A stretch of DNA of 64,000 nt from IMG/VR virus record IMGVR_UViG_3300047320_000132, positions 1 through 64,000 of that record. One strand, written 5' to 3'. Source of the DNA: a virus. The position numbers and the translations under genes are program-made. Shown piece by piece: positions 48,452 to 56,829 of this stretch (within the stretch, counting starts at the first letter, position 1; each line of letters opens with the position of its first letter). The notes beneath the pieces are model-generated. The model was not told the DNA's origin. It was given only the letters and a program-made list of their open reading frames with translations, and searched no databases.

Positions 48452-49048
48452 ATGTCAGGGGTTCGTAATCAAAACACCGATTGGCAGGAGAAGCTGTCTA
48501 GCATCAAGAGCACTCTTGCCGATGATATCGGTTACGATAAAGGTGGGTTTGTACCAACCCGTCATCGCCGAAAAAGTAGTAGCCACGAACGGATTGATCC
48601 GTTTGGGGAAGTAGTCGTAGTTAAGAAGCGCAGGGACCGCAGTGGTAAGTCTGAGGATGCAAGCCGGGGGGCTGAGTTGCTGTTTCTCACAAATCCTGAA
48701 GACATCGGAGGTATGGCCACTGGTATTACTATTGGCGACGAAGAGGTTAATACTATGAGTCAAAACAACGACCAATCCTCGGAGAATGAGGACCACAGTA
48801 ACAATCCTAACTATGGGAGTAAACGTAGTTCTGGTAGTAAAAGGGAGTATGCTGAAGGCGTATACGAACAAGAACTCTCCCCTGAGCAACTTGCTGAGCG
48901 GGCGAGAGTCCAAAGAAAGAACGCCAAAATCAAGAAGGTTGGATTTTGGGGCGGTTTGCTCTTCGGGACTTTAGGGGTCACCGTAGCCACAGTTGCCGTA
49001 GCAGCTGGGCTTATGGGGAAGCATAAGTCTAACATCATGAATATGTGA
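48452..49048 (+). CDS. Membrane-anchored unknown protein
   Basis: A 198-residue protein from ATG 48,452 (AAGAGGTAAAAACA upstream). The first 150 residues are hydrophilic, with basic patches (HRRKSSSHERID) and a Ser/Asn/Glu-rich middle; a span near residues 168-188 (GGLLFGTLGVTVATVAVAAG) anchors it, with a short tail. Third membrane protein of this operon. A terminator-like hairpin follows. Function unknown. Confidence 0.65.
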   Translation: MSGVRNQNTDWQEKLSSIKSTLADDIGYDKGGFVPTRHRRKSSSHERIDPFGEVVVVKKRRDRSGKSEDASRGAELLFLTNPEDIGGMATGITIGDEEVNTMSQNNDQSSENEDHSNNPNYGSKRSSGSKREYAEGVYEQELSPEQLAERARVQRKNAKIKKVGFWGGLLFGTLGVTVATVAVAAGLMGKHKSNIMNM

Positions 49049-49060
49049 TGTTGTAACAAT

Positions 49061-49089
49061 GGAGAACCTGGGGTAAACTCAGGTTCTCC
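49061..49089 (+). terminator. Terminator-like hairpin
   Basis: GGAGAACCT/AGGTTCTCC, 9 bp with a loop of 11, followed only by TTC; read-through to the next gene is possible. Confidence 0.5.
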
Positions 49090-49115
49090 TTCACGTTAAT
49101 ACGACCGGATTTTTT

Positions 49116-49463
49116 ATGCCTATCAATGATTTCAGTTTTAAAAATACACAGATCAAAGCCTATTTCGAAGGCTCTGACAAATACGTACCTTCTTCAGAGC
49201 TTATTTATATTCACTCACATCCGCTTGTGAAACCTAATTTTTTAGATGAACTGGAAGCCATTATCTTGAAGACTATGGATCTGATTCAGAAGAAGAATAT
49301 TCGAGGCGCAATAATCGATAAGATTGGCAACCTCACAATGCAATTCGGAGCTGAACTCCCAACCATAAGTCAGGAGAACGCTCCGAAGATTCTCAGTCAC
49401 TTGCGTGACATTTACAAGCTGTGTACAGGTTTACTGAAAAACCACAATATCGTGTATGCGTAG
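49116..49463 (+). CDS. Small unknown protein
   Basis: A 115-residue protein from ATG 49,116. It is helical (LDELEAIILKTMDLIQKKNI; KILSHLRDIYKLCTGLL) and acidic. Its last 33 bases overlap, convergently, the end of the - strand structural gene. The ATG follows ACCGGATTTTTT, a weak ribosome site. No family recognised. Confidence 0.6.
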   Translation: MPINDFSFKNTQIKAYFEGSDKYVPSSELIYIHSHPLVKPNFLDELEAIILKTMDLIQKKNIRGAIIDKIGNLTMQFGAELPTISQENAPKILSHLRDIYKLCTGLLKNHNIVYA

Positions 49464-50618
49464 GTTACCAGTGTTGGTATCCAAGCCATTTGAGCCGAGG
49501 CGATTCAGAGTCACGAAAAGTTTCTCTGAATTGATCGACCAGTTATTATTCACGAAGCCTGAGAACGCAGTTGCAGGAATGATAGCCGTTGCTGTAGCGT
49601 AAGTTTGCATTGCATTCGCAGATACGTTCATTGCCACAGTTTCGATACCCGTAGTCGTAAGTCCAGCCGTAGTGCTAGCCCCAACGCCTACTGCAAGATA
49701 CGAAAGTTGCAATGCAAAGTTATTACCAGCAGCATCGCCTGAAAATGCTAGACGCAGTTTGATAGGCACGTAAGGATTGGTTCCTTGACTTCTCAAGGGA
49801 ACAGGAATAGCCAGTCCTTGCGTTGAGCCATCAGCAAAACTCCACGAAGGAATACCTGCCACGTTAACCTGAGTTGCAGAAGCAGCCGTAAGCGCTTGAC
49901 CCATTACAGAGTGGTTAATACCCTTAATTGCAGGAGCGCTTGCTTGTGCGTATACAGTAGGATTCGTTACACCGAATGTGACGACAACCGTGTATAGGCC
50001 GAACCAACCGGGATCAAGCGATGGCTCTACTTGAGTTCCGGTAGGAGCTTGAGTACCTGCTTTAAGTTGCAGTTTCAGTTCTTTATTAAGAAGCAAACAT
50101 GGAAGGAACGTATTAGTTGCATCAAGGAACGAAGCGGGAAGACCTGATGTAGCCATGTTAGTTGCCGACAAGTCAGAGAACTGAGCTTCGATAACGTACG
50201 CAATAGAAGTGCCTGCGCTTGAAGGCGAAACAAGATTAAACGATACAGGTGCAAATAGAAGCGCCTGTTTTACAATGGTTTGAGCGATGCTATCGTTGGT
50301 TGACTGTGCTTGATACACAGCTCCAGCATTCACGGTAAGAATGTTCGAACCAGGATAGCTAACAGTAAGGCCAGACATAACCAGTGAGTTATTGGCGTTG
50401 GAAAACAGTTCCTGATACACAGAAGCCATTGCTAGTTGGTTAATCAGGACGCCACGTCTAGCCGAATCCCCCCCTCCAGAGCTGATCGTGGTAATATTTG
50501 TAGCGAGATCTGTCAGCGGTCTGTTATCGACTGCGTAATGGTATGGATCGAACTGGGTATAGTAACGCACTTGCGCTAGAGAGTTACTGTCCTGTGCGAT
50601 GAAGCCTGGGGTAGACAT
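49431..50618 (-). CDS. Tail/baseplate structural protein
   Basis: A 395-residue protein starting STPGFIAQDSNSLAQVRYYT, followed by QFDPYHYAVDNRPLTDLATN, a common opening of phage baseplate or fibre-attachment proteins. It is Ala/Thr/Ser/Val-rich and beta throughout (GLTVSYPGSNILTVNAGAVY). Encoded alone on - between + strand genes, with its own late-type promoter 44 bases upstream. Virion role is likely; exact component not known. Confidence 0.65.
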   Translation of the reverse strand: MSTPGFIAQDSNSLAQVRYYTQFDPYHYAVDNRPLTDLATNITTISSGGGDSARRGVLINQLAMASVYQELFSNANNSLVMSGLTVSYPGSNILTVNAGAVYQAQSTNDSIAQTIVKQALLFAPVSFNLVSPSSAGTSIAYVIEAQFSDLSATNMATSGLPASFLDATNTFLPCLLLNKELKLQLKAGTQAPTGTQVEPSLDPGWFGLYTVVVTFGVTNPTVYAQASAPAIKGINHSVMGQALTAASATQVNVAGIPSWSFADGSTQGLAIPVPLRSQGTNPYVPIKLRLAFSGDAAGNNFALQLSYLAVGVGASTTAGLTTTGIETVAMNVSANAMQTYATATAIIPATAFSGFVNNNWSINSEKLFVTLNRLGSNGLDTNTGNLRIHDIVVFQ

Positions 50619-50661
50619 AAGAGTTGAATTCCGATTTGGTTATGGTACAATATCTGTGGCT

Positions 50662-50668
50662 TATTTTA
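50662..50668 (-). promoter_or_regulatory. TAAAATA late-type promoter
   Basis: CTGTAAAATAAGCC on -, 44 bases before the structural gene start. On +, TGGTACAAT (50,643-50,651) could be a weak early-type promoter for the next gene. Confidence 0.5.
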
Positions 50669-50693
50669 CAGCAATTATTTTTGAACTTCAACA

Positions 50694-51158
50694 ATGAAAC
50701 TTACAGAAAAAGGCATTGTCTTCGAATACCACGGAGATACTATTACGCGGCGATGGCCCTGGAGAAATCGTCAAGGGGCTAAGTATTCCAGCCAAGAATA
50801 CTCTCTGTATTTTAACGATTTCAATACGTACTGGAAGCATGTCGGCGCAGGACAGGCTGCATTGGTGAAGTCGGAAAACAAGCTGGAAGGTTTTTCGTAC
50901 ACTGAAATGCTTGGGCAGTGGGTTCGTTCCCGCTATGCCAATGAGACGATTGTGGTATTGAAAGACGTTAACGTAGAGGAAAGAGGCTTGTCATTCTGGG
51001 CGAAGATCCCGAAGGATAAACTGGAATATATTAAGAAGGACATTATAGTTCTTCGTTGTGGTAGTAAAGAAAACGCATGTGAAATCGTAGATTCGATTGA
51101 GTCTAGTTTTGCAGAAGCCTTTGCGTTTTCAGGCGGTATTTTGATTAATTACAATTAA
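50694..51158 (+). CDS. Unknown protein
   Basis: A 154-residue protein, beta-rich at the N-terminus (KGIVFEYHGDTITRRWPWRN) with a strand-heavy C-terminal half (DIIVLRCGSKENACEIVDSI). First of three abutting genes ending in a SNF2-type ATPase; the next gene starts immediately after its stop. Function not recognised. Confidence 0.6.
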   Translation: MKLTEKGIVFEYHGDTITRRWPWRNRQGAKYSSQEYSLYFNDFNTYWKHVGAGQAALVKSENKLEGFSYTEMLGQWVRSRYANETIVVLKDVNVEERGLSFWAKIPKDKLEYIKKDIIVLRCGSKENACEIVDSIESSFAEAFAFSGGILINYN

Positions 51159-51449
51159 ATGAAAGGTTACGCTTTTTTGGATGCCGACTTCAAATTACAG
51201 TTCAGGCATAAAGAGTATATAGACTTAGATAATCCTTTTTTCTGGCAACAGAATAATGCTGAGATTCTACGTAAATGGGAATTTGATACTGAAAACATCG
51301 AGTCTATGCATTATATGTTCAGACAACTTCGTGATATTTTCAGAGGTAGTAAATTAAGTCAACAGACTATCAAGGATTTTTGTGTAATGGTTAACTTCGA
51401 TATTAAAGTCTTAAAAGATGCGTATAAAATTCAACCAGAACAAGACTAA
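51159..51449 (+). CDS. Small unknown protein
   Basis: A 96-residue protein, aromatic and helical (NPFFWQQNNAEILRKWEFDT). Its end overlaps the SNF2-type gene start by 32 bases, so the two are coupled. It may assist the ATPase. Confidence 0.55.
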   Translation: MKGYAFLDADFKLQFRHKEYIDLDNPFFWQQNNAEILRKWEFDTENIESMHYMFRQLRDIFRGSKLSQQTIKDFCVMVNFDIKVLKDAYKIQPEQD

Positions 51450-53220
51450 AGTCTACTTCATCAATGATGATGCCAAGGAATACAAGTTCCTTATGAATTA
51501 CCCGGCCTTTCTTCGTGAAGGGCCTTATTTTTTCGTACCCTCTAAATGGGCTGTGGTCCGTAATGTCTTTATGCGTCTACGCAATGATATGGCCAAGTCA
51601 ACCAAGTGGGCAATAGATAAAGACGTTCACGAGTTTATTAATGAAAAACCAAAACTTAGAGAAATTCCTGAATCATTTCGGTTCTTTACTGAGCCAATGG
51701 ATTTTCAGCGTATAGCTTTACGCTTTTTGTATACTGTGGGTAGTGGTGGTATTCTTCTCGACCCTGGAATGGGGAAATCGAAAGTAACGCTAGATTACAT
51801 TGCGTTAATGGCATTTAAGAAGGTCATTATAGTTTGTCCTAAACCCTTGCTATTCGTTTGGGAAGATGAAATCGGTATTCATCGACCAGACCTTAATTTT
51901 TACACAGTTAAAACAACTGATTGGGAAAAAGAGAAAGAGGGTATTCTCTCTAAACAGGTAACGATCATTAACTACAACAAGGCGATTACTTTTGCAAGCG
52001 AATTGGCAAGTATCGGATACGATTATATTCACCTTGACGAGTTTCTGATTAAAGATCCTAAGACTGAACGTACTAAAGAATTAACCAAACTATCCAAAAC
52101 TATTCCCTATCGTTCTGGTGGTTCTGGTACGTTGATTAATAACAGTATTATGGATGTGTATTGTCCCGTACGCTTCCTTGAACCTTCACTGGTCGGTGGT
52201 AATTATTCACACTTTCTAGATAGGCATGCAGTGAAGGTTGCTGTTAAACGTGGCGAAGATTCATCAGTTAGGGCTATCGTAGCATTTAAAGGAATGGATA
52301 TTGCAAGGTCTATCCTTGAATCATGCTCTATTGTAATGACGAAAGAAGAATGGCTTAAAGGGAAGATTCCTGAAAAGCAATTTCACGATGTATACGTATC
52401 TCCTTCACCGGAACAAAAAGAAGTCTATGATTCGTTGATGCGAAACTATATCGCTGAATTTAAAGGTGAGTTTATCGAAATCGATAATCCACTTGTCATG
52501 CTTAGTAAGCTATATCAAGTTTCAAACGGATTTCTTTATAAAGCGGATAAAGATGAAACCGAAATGAAGAATGGCGATGCTATGGCCGTTAACGATATGG
52601 ATGAACTGTTACAAGACAATCCTCGTAAACGCAGACCAAAGCGTAAAACGTTGTTCTTCGAAGAGCAGCCTAAAGTTGAAGCGTTGAGACAGATTGTATG
52701 CGATAAAATCCCAGAGCGTAAGGCGATTATCTGGTTCAATATGTCAGCCGAGCTTGAACTGATTGAGGCTATGTTAATTAAAGAGAATAAATCATATGAG
52801 GTTATTAAAGGCGGCGAAGCAAATATTGGCAAAAAGGTTCGCAGGTTTAATGCTGATCCTTCAATTCAGTATCTGGTATGTCAAGCCAAGGCTGTCAACT
52901 ATGGAATTACAGTACTTGGAACGACAGTTGAAAAACTCGAAGAAGAAGATAATGAATTTGAAATAATGCCGAATATCAATCCGGAAGTTCATACTGAAAT
53001 TTTCTATAGTATGAATTTCAGTCTTGAAGTATACCTGCAACAACAAGATAGAATTCACCGTATTGGTCAGAAGCACGTATGTGATTATTATCGGATATTC
53101 CTGAATACGTCTATTGAGCACCAGATCAGAAAAGCTGCTATCGATAAAATGAGTATCCGTGAAGAGATGCTCGTGGACTTCGCCCATAAACTTAGAGAAA
53201 CAGACTCTAATTTGGTATAA
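51418..53220 (+). CDS. SNF2-type ATPase
   Basis: A 600-residue protein. Motifs: MDFQRIALRFLYTVGSGG leading to LDPGMGKSKVTLDY (motif I, GMGKS), IHLDEFLIKD (motif II as DEFL), SGTLINNS (motif III), IIWFNMSAELELIEAMLIKE (second RecA domain), and LQQQDRIHRIGQKHVCDYYR (motif VI, QxxRxxRIGQ). It resembles phage-type SNF2 helicases that remodel protein-DNA complexes. The variant DEFL is unusual but known among such ATPases. The stop codon lies inside the next promoter. Companion to the tagged SF2 ATPase at 33,420 but lacks the tag. Confidence 0.88.
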   Translation: MRIKFNQNKTKVYFINDDAKEYKFLMNYPAFLREGPYFFVPSKWAVVRNVFMRLRNDMAKSTKWAIDKDVHEFINEKPKLREIPESFRFFTEPMDFQRIALRFLYTVGSGGILLDPGMGKSKVTLDYIALMAFKKVIIVCPKPLLFVWEDEIGIHRPDLNFYTVKTTDWEKEKEGILSKQVTIINYNKAITFASELASIGYDYIHLDEFLIKDPKTERTKELTKLSKTIPYRSGGSGTLINNSIMDVYCPVRFLEPSLVGGNYSHFLDRHAVKVAVKRGEDSSVRAIVAFKGMDIARSILESCSIVMTKEEWLKGKIPEKQFHDVYVSPSPEQKEVYDSLMRNYIAEFKGEFIEIDNPLVMLSKLYQVSNGFLYKADKDETEMKNGDAMAVNDMDELLQDNPRKRRPKRKTLFFEEQPKVEALRQIVCDKIPERKAIIWFNMSAELELIEAMLIKENKSYEVIKGGEANIGKKVRRFNADPSIQYLVCQAKAVNYGITVLGTTVEKLEEEDNEFEIMPNINPEVHTEIFYSMNFSLEVYLQQQDRIHRIGQKHVCDYYRIFLNTSIEHQIRKAAIDKMSIREEMLVDFAHKLRETDSNLV

Positions 53221-53221
53221 G
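53213..53221 (+). promoter_or_regulatory. TGGTATAAG promoter containing a stop codon
   Basis: TTTGGTATAAGAGTATTGG: the TAA stop of the SNF2-type gene (53,218-53,220) is part of the element. Confidence 0.65.
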
Positions 53222-53263
53222 AGTATTGGGTTAAACTGTAACTTTTTCGTCGAGTTGAAAGGA

Positions 53264-53542
53264 ATGTGGATTTGTAAGTTTTGTATTATGCGCTTGAACC
53301 GTGAAGTTCCTAAAAGCTTGACATTCCATGCGTGTCGTACGTGTCACAATCCTATGGTTGAATGCGCTGCGGAAGCAGAAGTTTTCAATATTGGACCCTC
53401 GAATTGGCATAAGTATGCTGAGGACAATAACCATTCTCTTAGCCCTAAGGAACTTCCGATTCCTGAAAATGGATTGTATCTCTGGCTTAGGCCAATAACT
53501 CAAACCAGTAACAAGACCGACTCAAAGGCTCAAAATGAATAA
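53264..53542 (+). CDS. Small zinc-ribbon-like protein
   Basis: A 92-residue protein from ATG 53,264 (GAAAGGA directly before it). It begins MWICKFCIMRLNREVPKSLT and then ACRTCHNPM, two CxxC pairs 19 residues apart: a zinc ribbon. The rest is polar with proline. It overlaps the next gene by 8 bases. Likely DNA, RNA or protein binding; no family recognised. Confidence 0.6.
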   Translation: MWICKFCIMRLNREVPKSLTFHACRTCHNPMVECAAEAEVFNIGPSNWHKYAEDNNHSLSPKELPIPENGLYLWLRPITQTSNKTDSKAQNE

Positions 53543-54176
53543 CGCAGAAGTGCAACACATCTTCAATCTCGGCTCGATCACCGAGGCAGTCGAAGCGGCC
53601 ATCAATGGCTGGATCGTGAAGAACCCGAACGCAACTTCGGAACAAATCCGTGAGAAGCGTGCGGACATCGCAACGAACATCACGGAGGCTCGGACCAAGG
53701 ACAAGTTCCTGAACTCCAAGGCCAATCGCACGGCTCGTCGTGCTCACATCGCAGAAGAAGTTGCGAAGCATGGCCTGGCATTTCTGACGGCCAAAGACCT
53801 GACTACGGTAGACGACATCTTCGTGATGCCGGAAGAAGCATACCGCAAGACCCCGCTGATTGCGGAGTTCTTCGAAGAGCTGATCAACTCGATCGGTTTG
53901 AAGAAGGACGTGGAGCGTGCTGTCACGTTCTGCTACAAGACGGAAGATATCGGCTACAGCCACACCGGCGTCAAGCTGTCGATGGCGTTCCAAAACCCGG
54001 CAGATGAGCCGGATGCATTGATTGCCCGGGAGTACGCACTGGCGCGTTTTCTGGAAGGCAAGATCGTCGAAGTCGCAGCACCGAACCTCCTCCTGGAAAA
54101 GTTCGGGCTCAACAACTTCATCCGTGAATGTTTGAACACCGACATTCCGGTGCAGTACGCAGCAAAGCATCTGTAA
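53535..54176 (+). CDS. Unknown helical protein, GC-rich
   Basis: A 213-residue, predominantly helical protein (FFEELINSIGLKKDVERAV; LIAREYALARFLEGKIVEVA) with basic N-terminal third. Codon use is strongly GC-rich compared with the upstream gene, and this continues for two more genes. No motif recognised; it starts in the end of the zinc-ribbon gene. Possibly acquired together with the exported proteins downstream. Confidence 0.65.
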   Translation: MNNAEVQHIFNLGSITEAVEAAINGWIVKNPNATSEQIREKRADIATNITEARTKDKFLNSKANRTARRAHIAEEVAKHGLAFLTAKDLTTVDDIFVMPEEAYRKTPLIAEFFEELINSIGLKKDVERAVTFCYKTEDIGYSHTGVKLSMAFQNPADEPDALIAREYALARFLEGKIVEVAAPNLLLEKFGLNNFIRECLNTDIPVQYAAKHL

Positions 54177-54304
54177 CAAAGTTTCGGGGGTGGGGAGACC
54201 AAAATCCCCTCCGGATTGCTCTATAGGACCGCCAAACTATAAGAGTGCAGTTTCCTTGGCACAAAACCAATCTCGTAGTTAAACGTTTGTTAAGGAGAAG
54301 TACC
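54177..54304 (+). other. Leader region of the exported-protein genes
   Basis: 128 bases with no gene. AACTATAAGAG (about 54,235-54,245) resembles the -10 half of the early-type promoters without TGG. AAGGAGAAGTACC directly before the next ATG is a strong ribosome site. Confidence 0.35.
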
Positions 54305-54817
54305 ATGAAACGCAATTTCATCGCTGCAGTTATCGCATCCCTGTTCGCAGCTTCGGCATTCGCTGGCAACGGCAATGACAACGGCAACAACGGTGTTTCG
54401 GGCTCGGCTTCGGTCGGGGGCCAGTACACCATCGGAACCGTGTCGGCAAGCATCGGTGCGAACAGCGTCACGTCGGGCAATGCAGTCTCGGCCACGAAGA
54501 CCTTCGGTCCGAATGCGTTCAGCACGCAATCGACCGTGTCGACGGGGAACGGTTCGGCAACGGCAGGCATCAACGTCACGCCGACGTCGGTGAACGCCAA
54601 CACGTCGCAAAACGCATCCACGAACGTGGTTTCGAAAAGCGATCAGTCGGCGCAACTGCCGACGCTGGATAACGCAGGTCTGCTGATCAACGGCACGGCT
54701 GGTGTGTCCCAAGTTATCAACAACGCTGCGGCTGGCGTCACGCAAACCATCGTCGGCCAGACCGGCCAAGCATCGATCGACGGTTCGATCGCTGTGCAAG
54801 GCATTCACGGCTTCTAA
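54305..54817 (+). CDS. Exported Ser/Thr/Asn-rich protein
   Basis: A 170-residue protein from ATG 54,305 after AAGGAGAAG. MKRNFIAAVIASLFAASAFA is a textbook Sec signal peptide with AFA cleavage site. The mature part is Gly/Asn/Ser/Thr-rich and beta-like (GGQYTIGTVSASIGANSVTS; GTAGVSQVINNAAAGVTQTI), as in bacterial surface or curli-type proteins. Strongly GC-rich. Could modify the host surface or periplasm, for example as superinfection exclusion; that is inference only. Followed by a second signal-peptide protein. Confidence 0.75.
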   Translation: MKRNFIAAVIASLFAASAFAGNGNDNGNNGVSGSASVGGQYTIGTVSASIGANSVTSGNAVSATKTFGPNAFSTQSTVSTGNGSATAGINVTPTSVNANTSQNASTNVVSKSDQSAQLPTLDNAGLLINGTAGVSQVINNAAAGVTQTIVGQTGQASIDGSIAVQGIHGF

Positions 54818-54839
54818 GCCGAAGTAGTAAAAGGTAAAA

Positions 54840-54868
54840 CGGGCTAGTCGGACCGGCTGGCCCGTTCC
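54840..54868 (+). terminator. GC-rich hairpin between exported genes
   Basis: ACGGGC...GCCCGT with inner AGTCGG/CCGGCT and no T run; may be an RNA processing or stability element rather than a terminator. Confidence 0.4.
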
Positions 54869-54899
54869 ACAACAACAACGTAGTTCGGAGTAGTGAATC

Positions 54900-55601
54900 A
54901 TGAAAAGTTTGAATAAATTTGCTCTGGGCATTGCTCTGAGCTTGGTTGTTACCGGGGTGTTTGCACAGACCAACGTGAATGCCAGCACTACCAGCACGAA
55001 CAACGCAGCATCGCAAAGCACCTCTGCGAATCAGGGTGTTAACGCAATCAACAACTTCAACACGACGACTCCGTCGGACACAACGTTGCATGAACACATC
55101 AGCGGAATCACCGGCTCGAATCAGTCCATCGGTCTGAGCGGTTACGCCGGCTCGTTTTCCCCCAATTACTGCGGTGGTACAGCACAAGCGGGGGTGAGCG
55201 CCCCGTACGTTACCATCGCTGCAGGTAAGCCCGTTCTCGGCGAGCCTGGAGTAGCTTGCGTTCTCGAAGTTGCATCTGTTCATACGATGGAGTATTCGGC
55301 CACGTATGGTAATGCTGCTGCAAAAGCCGCACAGGCCGGTAACCCGGACCTCGCAAAGCAGTACGCTGAAATGTCTGGTAAGCTTGCAAACGCGGCTGTG
55401 AACATGCAGTGCAACGTTTCGGACATCGTCCGTAAGAGCATGCGTGATGCTGGCATCGACTGTCCTCTGTCGGATTCCGAGCGGGTGGCAAAGTCCGCAG
55501 CGGATGCAGAGCTGGTCAAGAAGGAAGTTGTAGCACGCGGCGAATCGCTCGATCCGTTCGTGCGTCGTCGTGAAGGTCTGCCTGTTCTGGCAGCGCAGTA
55601 A
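54900..55601 (+). CDS. Second exported unknown protein
   Basis: A 233-residue protein with a Sec signal peptide (KFALGIALSLVVTGVFAQTN, cleaved after VFA). It has a Ser/Thr/Asn-rich region similar in composition to the previous protein, then a folded part with three or four Cys (YCGGTAQ, GVACVLEV, MQCNVSD, GIDCPLSD) that could form disulphides in the periplasm. GC-rich. Followed by a hairpin. No family recognised; the pairing with the preceding gene suggests a joint envelope role. Confidence 0.75.
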   Translation: MKSLNKFALGIALSLVVTGVFAQTNVNASTTSTNNAASQSTSANQGVNAINNFNTTTPSDTTLHEHISGITGSNQSIGLSGYAGSFSPNYCGGTAQAGVSAPYVTIAAGKPVLGEPGVACVLEVASVHTMEYSATYGNAAAKAAQAGNPDLAKQYAEMSGKLANAAVNMQCNVSDIVRKSMRDAGIDCPLSDSERVAKSAADAELVKKEVVARGESLDPFVRRREGLPVLAAQ

Positions 55602-55610
55602 ACAGGGCGT

Positions 55611-55638
55611 GGGCAGAAACACATAGGAACTTCTGCCC
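55611..55638 (+). terminator. Terminator-like hairpin
   Basis: GGGCAGAA/TTCTGCCC, 8 bp, without a clean T run. Confidence 0.45.
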
Positions 55639-55649
55639 TGTCTCTGCAT

Positions 55650-55658
55650 TATAAAATA
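55650..55658 (+). promoter_or_regulatory. TATAAAATA promoter on +
   Basis: CATTATAAAATATC, 23 bases before the next ATG. It contains the late-type TAAAATA motif and also fits a host-like TATAAA -10. Confidence 0.4.
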
Positions 55659-55681
55659 TCATACTTGTCAAAGGATCTATC

Positions 55682-56032
55682 ATGAACATTCTGAACCTGT
55701 TTACGCGTAAGAGCGCTCTGATTGAAAACGGCGCTGTTGTGACAAAAGAGTTTGTTCCGACTCTTCCGCTGGACATTTATCAAGATCTCCCGGCCATGCC
55801 TTCCGGCAACATCGGCCCGAACGGCGAAGCTCTGTACAGGATGATCGCCGACGCATATCCTGAAGGCGTTCTGTATCCCCACGCCAAAGAAAATCGTATC
55901 AAGTTGTATCGGTCGATTTACTTTCTCCGCACGCAAAGCTCGGAGCCGTGGGTGTATGACAAGGTCGTCGCCAATGAACCGAAAGTATTCTTGTTGCATC
56001 GTGTTGCTAAAAAACAACAATTGCTGCACTGA
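55682..56032 (+). CDS. Small unknown protein
   Basis: A 116-residue protein after AAAGGATCTATC. It contains a compact, basic region (ENRIKLYRSIYFLRTQSSEP) and ends in a lysine/leucine stretch (VAKKQQLLH). It is separated from the exported proteins by a hairpin and promoter and from the lipoprotein gene by a strong terminator. No family recognised. Confidence 0.65.
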   Translation: MNILNLFTRKSALIENGAVVTKEFVPTLPLDIYQDLPAMPSGNIGPNGEALYRMIADAYPEGVLYPHAKENRIKLYRSIYFLRTQSSEPWVYDKVVANEPKVFLLHRVAKKQQLLH

Positions 56033-56063
56033 AGCAAATCGAATGGGTTAAACTCATTCAAAG

Positions 56064-56095
56064 GGCTCACGACGAAGGTCGTCGAGCCTTTTTTT
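56064..56095 (+). terminator. Rho-independent terminator
   Basis: GGCTC-ACGAC-loop-GTCGT-GAGCC with seven T; overlaps the leader of the lipoprotein gene. Confidence 0.85.
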
Positions 56096-56120
56096 ATTTC
56101 ACTTAACGGAGGTTCATCCA

Positions 56121-56774
56121 ATGGCTTACATCCGACGATGGGTAGGTGTTGTTATCCTCGCACTAGCAGTACCGGTGCTACTCTCGGCGTGCGGCTCACA
56201 AGAAGTCAAACTTGATACACCAATCAATACGCCTGTTTTATCAACATCCCTTTCCACTCCAACCGACGTTCTCACAGTTTTTCAGCAGCAAAACTTCTCC
56301 CTGACTGGACTTGGTGAATTACCAGTTCAGATAGATCCGGAAGATCAGCACACTTTACGTTTGATCAAATTTGTTGCAAGTAGATTCAACAAGCCTGAAT
56401 CGCTTATTTCGAAAATCGTTTACGCAGCACAGAAATATGCTCGTCCAGATTTTCCGAGAACGGAAGACCTTCTCGCTATCATAGCGGTAGAGTCTACTTT
56501 CAACACCAATGCACATCACCGTGGATCTTGGGGATTGATGCAAATCGAGGCAAAGTCTCATCGTGATAAAACACGGGGAGAAGCTTTGACAAATATAGAC
56601 ACGAATATACGTGTCGGTTCTGACGTGCTCGCTGAGTACTATTCCATGACGGGGTCTTCCTCAAAGGCTGTCATGGCGTACAACGTCGGGATAGGAAGCT
56701 TCCTGAACGGTCGTAGACCTAGAGGGTACCTGACTAAGGTAAACCGTGAGCGGGAGGCTCTAAGGCACGTTTAA
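56121..56774 (+). CDS. Lipoprotein lytic transglycosylase
   Basis: A 217-residue protein. The N-terminus (WVGVVILALAVPVLLSACGS) is a lipoprotein signal with lipobox LSAC, so the mature protein is anchored at the outer or inner membrane from Cys 26. Residues about 115-200 are an SLT domain: the Glu in LLAIIAVESTFNTNAHHRGS (catalytic), GLMQIEAK, then AYNVGIGSFLNGRR. It would cut peptidoglycan from the periplasmic side. This is a membrane-bound lysis or remodelling enzyme, distinct from the virion enzyme at 26,790. Assignment is firm; role in lysis versus envelope remodelling is open. Confidence 0.88.
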   Translation: MAYIRRWVGVVILALAVPVLLSACGSQEVKLDTPINTPVLSTSLSTPTDVLTVFQQQNFSLTGLGELPVQIDPEDQHTLRLIKFVASRFNKPESLISKIVYAAQKYARPDFPRTEDLLAIIAVESTFNTNAHHRGSWGLMQIEAKSHRDKTRGEALTNIDTNIRVGSDVLAEYYSMTGSSSKAVMAYNVGIGSFLNGRRPRGYLTKVNREREALRHV

Positions 56775-56797
56775 AGCTCAATACGAGTACCTCTACT

Positions 56798-56806
56798 TGG
56801 TATAAG
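56798..56806 (+). promoter_or_regulatory. TGGTATAAG early-type promoter
   Basis: CTTGGTATAAGAGAATTGGG, just after the lipoprotein gene and 43 bases before the next ATG. Confidence 0.7.
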
Positions 56807-56829
56807 AGAATTGGGTATAACAATCTTTT

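Noticed and set aside
52048-52059. Missing DEAH box in the SNF2-type ATPase as a sign of inactivity
   Set aside because: DEFL keeps the two acidic residues needed for ATP hydrolysis.
54290-55649. Several long antisense frames over the exported-protein genes
   Set aside because: GC-rich DNA lacks stop codons by chance; the sense frames have signal peptides and ribosome sites.
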